A stretch of DNA of 64,000 nt from Novacetimonas pomaceti (GTDB lineage Bacteria; Pseudomonadota; Alphaproteobacteria; Acetobacterales; Acetobacteraceae). The translations under genes were made by a program, and so were the position numbers. The notes below the pieces were generated by a model, which made no database searches, was not told where the DNA came from, and saw nothing but the letters and a program-made list of their open reading frames with translations. The stretch is from assembly GCF_003207955.1 (NCBI RefSeq), contig NZ_NOXG01000012.1, positions 13,644 through 77,643 on the forward strand, written 5' to 3'. Below, piece after piece: positions 37,183 to 45,805 of this stretch. Numbering within the stretch: the stretch's first letter is position 1; each line of letters opens with the position of its first letter.

Positions 37183-37602
37183 TCAGTGATGCCCGATGGT
37201 CGTGTCGGCCTGGTTCAGGGCCTGTGCCGCGTAATAGCCGAACGATACGGCGATCATGCACAGGACCACGGAAAGCCCCATGTTGAGAAAGGCCTTTTCC
37301 GGCGTCCCGTTGCGGAAAAGGTCCAGCGTCTGGAGGCTGAATGAGGAAAACGTCGTATATCCGCCACAGATCCCCACCATGAATACAAGCCTGCCTGTCT
37401 CCGGGACATGCAGGCGTCCCCCCGCCATGGTCAGCCCGGCGAAAAATGCGATGGCGAAGGAACCGGTCACATTGATCAGGATCGTCCCCCATGGCAGGGA
37501 CTGGCTCCATCGTGCGGTCGCCAGTCCGACCCAGTAGCGCAGGACGGTCCCCGTCGCGCCCCCAAGCGCGATCAGGAGGGTAGGCAGGACATTCGAATAC
37601 AT
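37183..37602 (-). CDS. crcB: Fluoride exporter CrcB/Fluc
   Basis: A 139-residue protein with four membrane segments, a dual-topology fluoride channel subunit. GGATGTVLRYW, WGTILINVTGSFAIAFFAG and GICGGYTTFSSFSLQT are the conserved family blocks; the last holds the Thr/Ser and central Na+-site residues. GGGAGA precedes the start. It lies 36 bases after the universal stress protein gene on the same strand, so the two may be co-transcribed. I looked for a fluoride (crcB-motif) riboswitch upstream of either gene and did not see one. Confidence 0.92.
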   Translation of the reverse strand: MYSNVLPTLLIALGGATGTVLRYWVGLATARWSQSLPWGTILINVTGSFAIAFFAGLTMAGGRLHVPETGRLVFMVGICGGYTTFSSFSLQTLDLFRNGTPEKAFLNMGLSVVLCMIAVSFGYYAAQALNQADTTIGHH

Positions 37603-37638
37603 GGGTGACTTTCTCTCCCGTCTTTTGCGGTGGTGGTT

Positions 37639-38460
37639 TCAGTGATGTGTCAGGATGGGCAGCGTGCCATGCGCAAGGATGTCGCGCGTCGGTCCGCCGA
37701 AAAGCCATTCGATGAAATGCGGGCGGCTGTACGCGCCCATGACCAGCAGGTCGCCCCCTGCCGCCAGGGCGCGGGTCCTGATTTCCTCCCCCACATTGGC
37801 CGAGGCGATGATGAAACGATCAACCGTCACGACAATCCCGCGCTGGCGCAGCGCATCCACGAAAGGCGGCTCCGGCTGTTCATTTTCCCGGCTTTCCCCG
37901 ATGATGACCGTAACGCGGGACGCGCCATCCAACAGGGGGCGGGCGGCGGCCATGGCGCGTTCCAGATTGGGGGCCGGATGCCAGGCAATGACCGGATGCG
38001 CGCCCACCGTTTGATGATGCTGCAGGGGGGCCACCACCACGGCGGCCATGGCGTCATAAAGTACCGCGGAAAACGCCAGCGTTACATGGTCCGGATCCCC
38101 GGAACGCGGGCGGCTCAGGACCGTCATGTCGGCGGTCATCGCCTCACGCGCGACGACCTTGCGAATATCGCCCGCGATTTCCACCCATCGGGCGCCATGG
38201 GACCGCCCGGCAGAAGCCGCCCACCGATCAAAGGCGTTACGCAGGGCCTCCACCCGGGTCGAGATGTCACGCGCGAAGCGGGCTTTTTCCTCATGGGTGG
38301 GCAATCCCTCGTCCGGGGACTGAAAATCCGGGTCGCCTGCGGGCTGCGGGCAGAGAACCCGGATTTCGGAGCCGTTCATCCGGTCCGCCAGTCCGCCTGC
38401 CGTCTCAAGCGTGAACATGGCCGTTTCAGGACGATCAAGGATGGCGAGGATACGCATCAT
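37639..38460 (-). CDS. Universal stress protein, tandem UspA type
   Basis: 273 residues with two Usp-like halves. The second half ends with the ATP-binding signature GAYSRPHFIEWLFGGPTRDILAH, close to the G-(2x)-G-(9x)-G(S/T) pattern. The first half is more degenerate. Such proteins bind ATP and help survive stress. An ATG one codon downstream (MRILAI) is an equally good start. It is the likely first gene of a unit with crcB. Confidence 0.85.
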   Translation of the reverse strand: MMRILAILDRPETAMFTLETAGGLADRMNGSEIRVLCPQPAGDPDFQSPDEGLPTHEEKARFARDISTRVEALRNAFDRWAASAGRSHGARWVEIAGDIRKVVAREAMTADMTVLSRPRSGDPDHVTLAFSAVLYDAMAAVVVAPLQHHQTVGAHPVIAWHPAPNLERAMAAARPLLDGASRVTVIIGESRENEQPEPPFVDALRQRGIVVTVDRFIIASANVGEEIRTRALAAGGDLLVMGAYSRPHFIEWLFGGPTRDILAHGTLPILTHH

Positions 38461-39004
38461 CAGTACTCCCGCAGGAAGTTGGGTTGCATTCGGATATTGT
38501 TGTTTATTGTAATTTTATTGGTGGATATTTTATTTCCGATGTGCCGGACTGTTTCCTTTGGTTCCCGTCGCAATGGAATACTTCCATTTCCGGTCCGGAC
38601 AGGATCGGAAACGCGCACCTGAACCGATGGGATCGATGGAACACCACATTTATCCGGGGTGATAAGGACGTCACGCGGGGGGGCATGGAACATCCCTTTC
38701 CCCACAGGCCGACACTCCGCCCGGACGGACAGGGCGGACACGCGATACAAGGCACCGACGCGACCCCGCAGGATCGTGACCCGACCATATCCGGAATTTC
38801 GTAAAAACAGACCCATGACCGCAGACACACTCCTCCCTCTCATGCCATCTGGCGAGGTAGGAATCATCAGCCCTGCGGGCGGTTCGACCTTCGGAAATAA
38901 AAGTCAGGCAGAGTCCATTGCCTGCCCCCACATTCGCATCCGCGCCATGCTCAGGTCAAGCGCCTTGCCCGATCCCGCGCGCGGCCCCTGCCCCCTGCGT
39001 CCGC
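38461..39004. other. Intergenic region without recognised genes
   Basis: 544 bases between the universal stress protein and the membrane protein genes, both minus strand. Frames here have no conserved look. The part near 38490-38560 is AT-rich and may be the stress-protein promoter. Nothing else was identified. Confidence 0.4.
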
Positions 39005-39712
39005 TCAGGGGCCGGGATGGGATGCCGCATCGTGGCCGTCCGTGCCGGTTCCGCCACCAAAGGAAGTCATGTCACCCGCCCCGTGCATGCCGCCATCGCC
39101 TCCCCCGCCGCCTTTATCCGACCCGTCTTTCTTGCCATCCTCCTTCGCGCGGCCACCGGATGACGATGTGCGCACCGGCCCCTGCATGGGAATGGCGAGG
39201 TCGGACGGGATGGGTTCGAGATCAAGCGCCTTGCGGATGAAACTGCGGAGCGAGACGACAAGGTTATGGGTATGCACACGCTGTCCCGCCACAAGTTCCC
39301 GTGCCGCCTGTTCGGCCAGGCGGACATGTTCCTCCGTGCCGAGAAGGATGATGTCCGACAGCGCGGCCTCCACCGCGTCGCGGATACGCCGCGCGCGTTC
39401 TGAACCCGCCTGCGTCCCCGTCTGGCCGGTCGTGTCATCACCCGGCAGCGTCGTGCCTTCTGGCATGATGCGGAGTTCACGGCGATGCCGTGGATCAACC
39501 GCCAGATCGCCGGTAAATGAACCGCCCAGCGTCCGGTAGGCCGCGATCAGGGTCCGCAGGCGTTCATTGATCTGGCGGTTCATGCGTTCGCGACGCTGCT
39601 GGATGACAACCATCATCAGCAGCCGGATGCCAACGCCAATCAACGTAATCAGCGACAGGCCGATCAGGGTGACCAGAAGGCTGTGCCACGAACTGAAATC
39701 GAGATTATGCAC
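39005..39712 (-). CDS. Conserved single-pass membrane protein of unknown function
   Basis: 235 residues. One membrane helix near the N-terminus (LLVTLIGLSLITLIGVGIRL), then a basic coiled helical part (RRERMNRQINERLRTLIAAYRTLGGSFTGDL), a charged helix RIRDAVEAALSDIILLGTEEHVRLAEQAARELV, and the block LVVSLRSFIRKALDLEPIP. The C-terminal 50 residues are Gly/Asp/Ser-rich and probably disordered. The central blocks resemble hypothetical proteins I have seen in other Proteobacteria, but I know no function. The topology suggests a large cytoplasmic domain. Confidence 0.7.
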   Translation of the reverse strand: MHNLDFSSWHSLLVTLIGLSLITLIGVGIRLLMMVVIQQRRERMNRQINERLRTLIAAYRTLGGSFTGDLAVDPRHRRELRIMPEGTTLPGDDTTGQTGTQAGSERARRIRDAVEAALSDIILLGTEEHVRLAEQAARELVAGQRVHTHNLVVSLRSFIRKALDLEPIPSDLAIPMQGPVRTSSSGGRAKEDGKKDGSDKGGGGGDGGMHGAGDMTSFGGGTGTDGHDAASHPGP

Positions 39713-39870
39713 TTTTGGCTCCTGAAATAGGGCGTTGCGGTCATCGCGGCCCGCCCGGCGATGGAAGACGGGTCGGATCCGTGGCGAACAGGCAGGGACG
39801 GGTTTTCCCGGTCCATGATGACCGGCACGGCATCGATACCTTGTCTGTCACCCCCATTATGCCGTGTCTA

Positions 39871-40530
39871 TGGCCTGTCAGGTCTTGAATGACGGAACGG
39901 ACTGCATGGCTGTTTATGATGAGCATGATGCAGTCTGTCTTTTCCGATACCGCATGGTCCATATGGGAGCCTTTGATCGAGGAAGTCCGTCCGAAGGGCA
40001 AGACCCCGCCGAAAAACCTTCGACGGACGATCTCAGCGATTTTCTGGCGGCATCAGAGCGGCGCGAAATGGCGTGCCCTTCCGCCTGAGCTTGGTCCCTG
40101 GTGGATTGCCGCACAACGGTTCATTCGCTGGTCGAAGCTCGGTGTGTGGCAGCACCTCCTTGAAAAGGTCAAAGACCGGGATCAGGCCCTCGGCATGGTC
40201 TTTCTCGATGGCACGACGATCCGCGTATGCCCTGCTCGACGAACTACCACATCCACCGACCCATGTCGTTTGTGATCGCGGATATGCCTCGCACAAATTC
40301 CGTGAAGATCTTTGGAACCACGGATCGCGTCCTGTCATCCTGCCAAGGAAGAACGATCCCGAGATCGCCTGTCCGGATGGGCTTACAGACACCGGCATCT
40401 GGTCGAAAACCTGTGGGCAAGGCTCAAGGAATGGCGGGCTGTCGCAACCCGATATGAGAAGACAGCAGCATCTTTCCTCCTCGTCATCCTCATCGCTGCT
40501 ACAGCAGACTATATCAAGGCCTGTCAGGCC
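39871..40530 (+). mobile_element. Decayed IS5-family element (IS1031-like), about 660 bases
   Basis: The left end is GGCCTGTCAGG (39872-39882) and the right end GGCCTGTCAGGCC (40518-40530), imperfect inverted repeats with one changed base. CTA flanks both sides (39868-39870 and 40531-40533), consistent with a short target duplication. Its single gene is a deleted, frameshifted transposase. The element is shorter than the usual 900 or so bases. Confidence 0.65.
39928..40530 (+). pseudogene. IS5-family transposase remnant
   Basis: The N-terminal third is intact (MQSVFSDTAWSIWEPLIEEV to VFLDGTTIRVCPA). About 90 residues of the core are then missing, including the second catalytic region, and the frame shifts. 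The remainder is readable in other frames: HVVCDRGYASHKFREDLWNH, then HLVENLWARLKEWRAVATRYEKTAASFL, ending ADYIKA. The normal stop, which lies in the terminal repeat as TGA, has become TGT, so the frame runs on into flanking DNA to 40665. Not functional. Confidence 0.8.
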
Positions 40531-40910
40531 CTAGGGGGCCGACAGCAACACCGTCAGAATGGCGGCATGACATCAACCGGCCAGAACTTATTCAACCCGC
40601 AAAACTGTCCGAACAAACGGACCCATCTCTCTGCATTACCAGCCTCTCTGCAAGCATTCGCATAATCATCTGACATCTCAATCGGAATTCCAACTTAATG
40701 CACCTTCGGTTTCCGGAATTACTCAACGTTTATGAGTATTGTTTCGTTAAGTTATTAAAATTGTAAGTATAATATGACACATGGCAGAGTGTAGCATTCC
40801 GGCAACGTACCAATATCGAAGCAATGGGATAGGTATTTTTTCCTCGATAATCATTACGTCCCGTTAATATCTTTTAATATCGTAAATCGATGGAAGAATC
40901 GCGGGGCATC

Positions 40911-43496
40911 ATGAACAGACGAACTTCTCTCCTAATTACGACCATCTGCTCTTTTGTCTCTTTCGGAGCAGTCGCCGCCACACCCAACGGAAATCCTGTA
41001 ACAAAGGAACAGAATCCAGGAAAAAACGGAGCCGCCCGCGCACGTCGTGCAACGACAGCGCAGACGCATCCGCGTGCTGCGCAAAACCTGAAGCAGGAGA
41101 ACAACACAGGTGTAAACAGTTCCGGTGTAGAAACAATAAATGTGTCGACCGGCACGCACACAGTGAATCGAAAGGCGCGTGACAGCATGAGTCCCGTCTC
41201 GGTTGTCAGCGCGGCAACCCTGCGCCGTTCGGGTCAGATGAACCTGGCTGATGCCCTGACCCGCACCTATGCCTCGATCAATGTCAGCACCATGGGGGCC
41301 GATGCGGGCGCCCTGACTTCCGCCATTCGCATGCGCGGTCTGAACCCGAATGAAGTGCTGGTGCTTGTTGATGGCAAGCGCCGCCACACGACTGCCAACC
41401 TTTATGCGGATTCAGGCCCGGATTCAGGCTCGACCCCGGTTGACCTGAATATGATTCCGGCCAACGCCATCGATCATATCGAAGTGCTGGAAGACGGTGC
41501 GGCCGCCATGTATGGCTCCGATGCGATTGCCGGTGTAGTCAACATCATCACCAAGAAACAGGATCATGGCCTGAACCTGAGCGGCCAGACCGGCGCGAAT
41601 GCCTATAACGGCGACGGCTGGGGCTACCAGCTCAATGCCGATGGCGGCATGAAACTGGGGCAGGATGGATTCCTGCATATCAGCGGCCAGATGTACCATA
41701 CGGATCACTTCGTGGCCAACAACGCGCGGGACCACCGCCTGCTTGCTTCACAGCCTGCCGATGCCAGCAGTGCGACCTATACCGGCGTCAATGCCGGCAA
41801 GATTTCAGAACGCTCCAACAAGATCATGAGTACGCCGGAAGAAACACGTGAAAACCTGGCGATTGAATGGGGCAAGCAGTTTACGCCCGGTATCAATTTT
41901 TATGGGCTGATTACTTATGCCCATCGTCATGCGGAAGCTTATGAAAATTACCGCACTCCTACTGTAGGTGGCTCCTGCGAGGCCTGCGCCGCCATTGCGC
42001 CCTTTGGTTTCTCACCACTGGAAACCATGGAAGAAAACGATTTTGCCGCCACATTGGGCCTGAAGGGTGACAACTTCATGGGCTTCAACTGGGATATCAG
42101 TTCCACCTATGGTGAAGATATCGACAAGATCGGCAACAAGAATACCCTTAACACATCTTATGTTGCCGATTATGGATCCAGCCCCCGTAAGGCACGGGCT
42201 GAAAGCTACAGCATGGTGCAATGGACCAACAACGTCGATTTCCGCCGTCGTTTCAAGATCGGGGACGTTGTTCCGATGACGCTTGCTTTTGGCGCGGAAG
42301 AACGGATGGAATCCTACAACATCACCGCAGGCAATCCCGTCTCGTACATGGGGGGCGGTACGCAGGGTTATGCTGGCATCTCCCCCGGTTCGGCTGGCAC
42401 ATGGTACCGTGACATCTGGGCATGGTACCTGGATGGGGATTTCCGCCTGACCAGGAAGTGGGAACTGGATTTTGCCGGGCGGCTGGAACATTACACCGAC
42501 GTGGGCAACACGGAAAATGGCAAGATTTCAACACGTTACAACTTTACCAAGCGTATCGCCATCCGTGGCACCATCAGCACGGGCTTCCGTGCCCCGACGC
42601 TGGCTGAATCACATTTTAGCGCCGTCAATGTTTCACCTACCGGTGCCAGTGGCCTGCTTGCCGCTGATTCGGCCGCGGCCCAGGCCATTGGCGCGACCAA
42701 GCTGAAGCCCGAGCGTTCGACCAGCGTCAGCGGTGGCATCGTGCTGGAACCTGTCGATGGTTTCCACGTTGAAGCCGACGTCTATCAGATCAATATGCGT
42801 GACCGCATCGTTCAGGATACGAATTTCGGCGGCTCTACCCCTTACGGTAATACAACACAGGGCGAGGTCGCGGCGCAGGCCATTGCCCAGCTGGCCTCCC
42901 TGCCAACCGGCTTTTCCGGTTATAACGATGTGTATGCAGATTATTTCACAAATGGTGCCAGCACCCGCACACAGGGCGTGGACATCAAGGCGGATTACAT
43001 GTTCCGCTTCCATCAATATGGCAATCTTGCGCTGTCGATGTCGATCGACCTCAACCGCACCCGTCTGCATCATAACGGCGCGGACCTGAACCTTTCGGAC
43101 ATCGCGGCAATCACAACCGATTATCCGCGTAGCAAGATCATCCTGAATGCTTATTATACCTACAGGAACTGGGATTTTAATATCCGCCAGACCCGCTATG
43201 GCCAAACCAGTGACATGATGCAATATCAGGACTGGGGTCCTGCGGCCCTGCAGTACTCCAACAACGCCCTGCAGCAGTTCATCAATACGCCACACTGGCT
43301 GACGGATATTGAAATCGGCGTCCGGTTCAAGAAGAACTGGCACATGGCGGTCGGTGCCAATAACGTATTCAACGTGCGTCCACGCATGGTCCCGCAGGCG
43401 CTCAATGCACTGGGCGCCATGCCCTATGATGAAGATTCCGCCCAGATCCCCATGTATGGCGGGTATTATTACGGCCGCCTTAACGCCAACTTCTGA
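40911..43496 (+). CDS. TonB-dependent outer-membrane receptor
   Basis: 861 residues. A signal peptide (MNRRTSLLITTICSFVSFGAVAA) is followed by a Lys/Arg-rich linker and a TonB-box-like ETINVST near residue 74. The plug domain shows SPVSVVSAATLRRSG, RMRGLNPNEVLVLVDGKRR and IDHIEVLEDGAAAMYGSDAIAGVVNI. The 22-strand barrel ends YYYGRLNANF with the usual terminal aromatic. The ligand is unknown; iron chelates or oligosaccharides are typical. The start at 40911 is preferred over 40890 because it opens the signal peptide. The gene looks less GC-rich than its neighbours and lies within IS remnants, suggesting transfer. Confidence 0.9.
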   Translation: MNRRTSLLITTICSFVSFGAVAATPNGNPVTKEQNPGKNGAARARRATTAQTHPRAAQNLKQENNTGVNSSGVETINVSTGTHTVNRKARDSMSPVSVVSAATLRRSGQMNLADALTRTYASINVSTMGADAGALTSAIRMRGLNPNEVLVLVDGKRRHTTANLYADSGPDSGSTPVDLNMIPANAIDHIEVLEDGAAAMYGSDAIAGVVNIITKKQDHGLNLSGQTGANAYNGDGWGYQLNADGGMKLGQDGFLHISGQMYHTDHFVANNARDHRLLASQPADASSATYTGVNAGKISERSNKIMSTPEETRENLAIEWGKQFTPGINFYGLITYAHRHAEAYENYRTPTVGGSCEACAAIAPFGFSPLETMEENDFAATLGLKGDNFMGFNWDISSTYGEDIDKIGNKNTLNTSYVADYGSSPRKARAESYSMVQWTNNVDFRRRFKIGDVVPMTLAFGAEERMESYNITAGNPVSYMGGGTQGYAGISPGSAGTWYRDIWAWYLDGDFRLTRKWELDFAGRLEHYTDVGNTENGKISTRYNFTKRIAIRGTISTGFRAPTLAESHFSAVNVSPTGASGLLAADSAAAQAIGATKLKPERSTSVSGGIVLEPVDGFHVEADVYQINMRDRIVQDTNFGGSTPYGNTTQGEVAAQAIAQLASLPTGFSGYNDVYADYFTNGASTRTQGVDIKADYMFRFHQYGNLALSMSIDLNRTRLHHNGADLNLSDIAAITTDYPRSKIILNAYYTYRNWDFNIRQTRYGQTSDMMQYQDWGPAALQYSNNALQQFINTPHWLTDIEIGVRFKKNWHMAVGANNVFNVRPRMVPQALNALGAMPYDEDSAQIPMYGGYYYGRLNANF

Positions 43497-43728
43497 TCCT
43501 GTCTGACAGCTGAAGTCAAAACGCATACGGCCCACGCCATGGGTATTTTACTGATGACGGGCATAGACCCTGCTGTTTTCTGCGATCATCCGGAACACGC
43601 AGACAGTTTGCAATCCGCCCAAGACCAGGGAGGCACGATCTTCATATCCGCTCACATTGTTTCCGGACAGAATCCGTTCCGAGCAATGGAGCCAGGTGCA
43701 TCACGGCTGTTGTTATGGGAATTTTCTG

Positions 43729-44085
43729 GTGACAGACGCTCATCCGCGCAAGGCACCCACGCACAGGCAACTTTTAACACGTATTGGCATGCTTGCCGGT
43801 AGTGCCGCCCTGTATCAGGCCATGACGTCCATGGGACATGCGCAGGGTACGGATTTTAGAGACTGTTTGAAAAGACAGTCATGACAACTCACTGAAATCA
43901 TAAAATTTTGTGAAGATTTTTATAAAAATCTTCACAAAGGCGGCACCCAGAAGGTCAGTTTCGCATCGGGCAATTACATCAATCCGGGTCCGTGGCGTAT
44001 TCCCTATCACCATCAGGGCCTGCTGCATTACGGCCGCGAATTCGCGCGGGAACTGGAACCGTTTGTGGAACTGAAGCACGATTAA
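43729..44085 (+). pseudogene. Flavin amine oxidase-like gene, internally deleted and carrying a repeat element
   Basis: The 5' piece starts at a GTG and reads TDAHPRKAPTHRQLLTRIGM then LAGSAALYQAMTSMGHAQG, the N-terminal signal region of acetobacterial FAD-dependent amine oxidases. At 43860 it runs into the end of the 155-bp element family. The 3' piece resumes in the same frame as VSFASGNYINPGPWRIPYHH then HQGLLHYGREFARELEPFVE and stops at 44085. Most of the enzyme (hundreds of residues) is absent. The identity is judged from these two fragments only. Confidence 0.65.
43860..43946 (+). repeat. Half copy C of the 155-bp inverted-repeat element
   Basis: AGACTGTTTGAAA (43860-43872) followed by the element's outer spacer and a perfect hairpin TGAAGATTTTTATAAAAATCTTCA. 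The second hairpin and right end are missing; amine oxidase sequence follows directly. It is the only copy that sits within a former gene. Confidence 0.7.
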
Positions 44086-44492
44086 TGGCTCCATTCGAGC
44101 AGGGCGTCTGATGGCATGGTTTCGGCCGATGAACATGACCACATCATGACCGCCATGCGGCAGTGGGTGCTGTCTCCTTCAAGCATGGTTCTGTTCATTG
44201 ATGTGACGGCTCTGGCTTCCTCCTGTTGGATAGCTGGCTGCAGTCGATGGAATTGCTGCGTGATATCTCGCATGTGCGGGATTATTCATCGCTGAATGGG
44301 CGGCCTTTCTGGAGCAGGCCGCGCAGGAAGATGTAAAGGAATTCGGGATCGCGGCAGAGGGAAGTTTCATGATTGATGTTGGCAGTTTCCAGATGGCACT
44401 GTTGTGAACCGTTCCGTGATTGTCTTGAAGAAGTGCAGAATGTGTAATCATCCAGACGACCAACAGTTTTCCAGCATTGTGAGGGGATATAG
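44086..44492. other. Degenerate region after the broken amine oxidase gene
   Basis: 407 bases. Plus-strand pieces in different frames look protein-like (ADEHDHIMTAMRQWVLS; DSWLQSMELLRDISHVRDYS; FLEQAAQEDVKEFGIAAEGS up to MALL then a stop near 44407), as if a second gene has decayed by frameshifts. I cannot name it. Confidence 0.35.
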
Positions 44493-44954
44493 ATGAGCCG
44501 GGAATCCGTGCGGGCATTTTTCGAGGCAAACGCACCCGATATCGAACCTGTGGTGCTGACGGACAGTACTGCGACGGTGGTGGAAGCCGCTCAGGCGCTG
44601 GGCGTGCAGGAAGGGCAGATTGCCAAGACGCTTGCGCTAAAAGTTGGGGATGAGCGGATCCTGGTCGTCATGGCCGGGACGGGCCGGCTGGATAATCGCA
44701 AGACGAAGGATGCGTTCGGCAACCGCCCCCGCCTGCTGCCTGCGGACGAAGTGCTGGGACTGACAAGCCATCCCGTGGGAGGTGTATGTCCTTTCGGACT
44801 GCCGCAGCCTGTCAGAGTCTTTTGTGATACTTCGCTGCGTGCGTTTGACGAAGTCTGGCCGGCAGCAGGTGACCGGAACAGTTCCGTATGTCTGACGCCG
44901 GATCGGCTTGCAAAACTTGTTGGCGCAGAATGGGTTGACGTCAGCCAGCAGTGA
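44493..44954 (+). CDS. YbaK/EbsC-type aminoacyl-tRNA deacylase family protein
   Basis: 153 residues with the YbaK fold, the family that hydrolyses mischarged tRNA such as Cys-tRNA(Pro) or Ala-tRNA(Pro). Visible are QALGVQEGQIAKTLALKV with the catalytic Lys, HPVGGVCPFGLP and the C-terminal LTPDRLAKLV. GAGGGG lies seven bases before the ATG. It looks intact although it is bracketed by pseudogenes and insertion sequences. Confidence 0.88.
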   Translation: MSRESVRAFFEANAPDIEPVVLTDSTATVVEAAQALGVQEGQIAKTLALKVGDERILVVMAGTGRLDNRKTKDAFGNRPRLLPADEVLGLTSHPVGGVCPFGLPQPVRVFCDTSLRAFDEVWPAAGDRNSSVCLTPDRLAKLVGAEWVDVSQQ

Positions 44955-44975
44955 TGCCGGATCTGTTACAGCGTA

Positions 44976-45723
44976 TCGTCAGTTAAGGAGGATAATGATT
45001 GAGGCGAACTGCGCGGCTGCGAGGAAGGTTGATTTCAGTTTATCGTAGCGGGTTGCGATGGCGCGGAACTGTTTGAGTTTATTGAAGAACCGCTCGACAA
45101 GATTACGTTTCCTGCAAAGAATGAAGTCGGTTTCCCGCTGCATCGTTCTATTGCGTTTTGGCGGTATGACCGGGATAACCCCGCGCTCTGTCAATCGGTC
45201 GATCAACCTGTCTGCGTCATACGCCCTGTCAGCAAGGAAGGCATCTGGATCGATGTTTTCCAGCACCGGTTCCGCCCGGTTGATATCCGCATCCTGTCCC
45301 GGTGTGATGTCGATCTCCATCGGATTGCCCAAGGCATCGCAGATAGCATGGATCTTTGTGGTCAATCCGCCCCGGGATCGTCCGATGGCCTGATCCGTGC
45401 CCCTTTTTTGAGGGCTCCGGCGCTGTGCTGATGCGCCCGGAGAATGGTGCTGTCGATCATCATGTATTCATTGTCATTGATCCACGTCGAGATGGCGGAA
45501 TATCCTTTCGATCACACCAGTTTCACACCAGCGGCGCAGTCGCCGGTGCACGTTTTTCCAGTCCCCGAAGCCGCCCGGAAGAAGGTCTTGTATCCGCTCC
45601 TACTGGTCGTCACGTAAGCCATAGCGCCGCATCTGTTATTCTCCTCCAAAGCCGGAAAAACATTCAGCACAGAGCGACAAAAAGTACAACCCTCACCTCA
45701 AGCTCTCAGGGCTTAACTGACGA
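44976..45723 (-). mobile_element. Decayed IS5-family element (IS427-like), 748 bases
   Basis: The terminal inverted repeats are TCGTCAGTTAAG (44976-44987) and its complement CTTAACTGACGA (45712-45723). The transposase reads on the minus strand from 45632. The element is shorter than expected because the 5' part of the transposase is deleted. No clear target duplication was seen. Confidence 0.8.
44979..45632 (-). pseudogene. IS5-family transposase remnant (IS427-like)
   Basis: Starts MRRYGLRDDQ, then a stop replaces the next codon; about 40 residues are missing before GDWKNVHRRLRRWCETGVIE. Further frameshifts lie before the intact C-terminal part: SRGGLTTKIHAICDALGNPM through FLADRAYDADRLIDRL and RNLVERFFNKLKQFRAIATR to LLN at the end. 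It is not functional; normal members are two-frame or single-frame proteins of about 260 residues. Confidence 0.8.
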
Positions 45724-45780
45724 CACGCCGTAGATACTCAACCGACCAGATCTTGCACGTCGGCTAAGGCCTGACAGGCC
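45724..45780. repeat. Stray IS end next to the IS427-like element
   Basis: TAAGGCCTGACAGGCC ending at 45780 matches the complement of the left end of the IS1031-like element at 39872 (14 of 15 terminal bases). No body of that element is present here, so it is a leftover end. Confidence 0.5.
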
Positions 45781-45805
45781 CCAACCAACCGGCCATGATC
45801 GCCGC

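Noticed and set aside
37603..38800. Fluoride riboswitch upstream of crcB or the stress protein gene
   Set aside because: I looked for the conserved pseudoknot segments of the crcB motif on the minus strand and did not find them.
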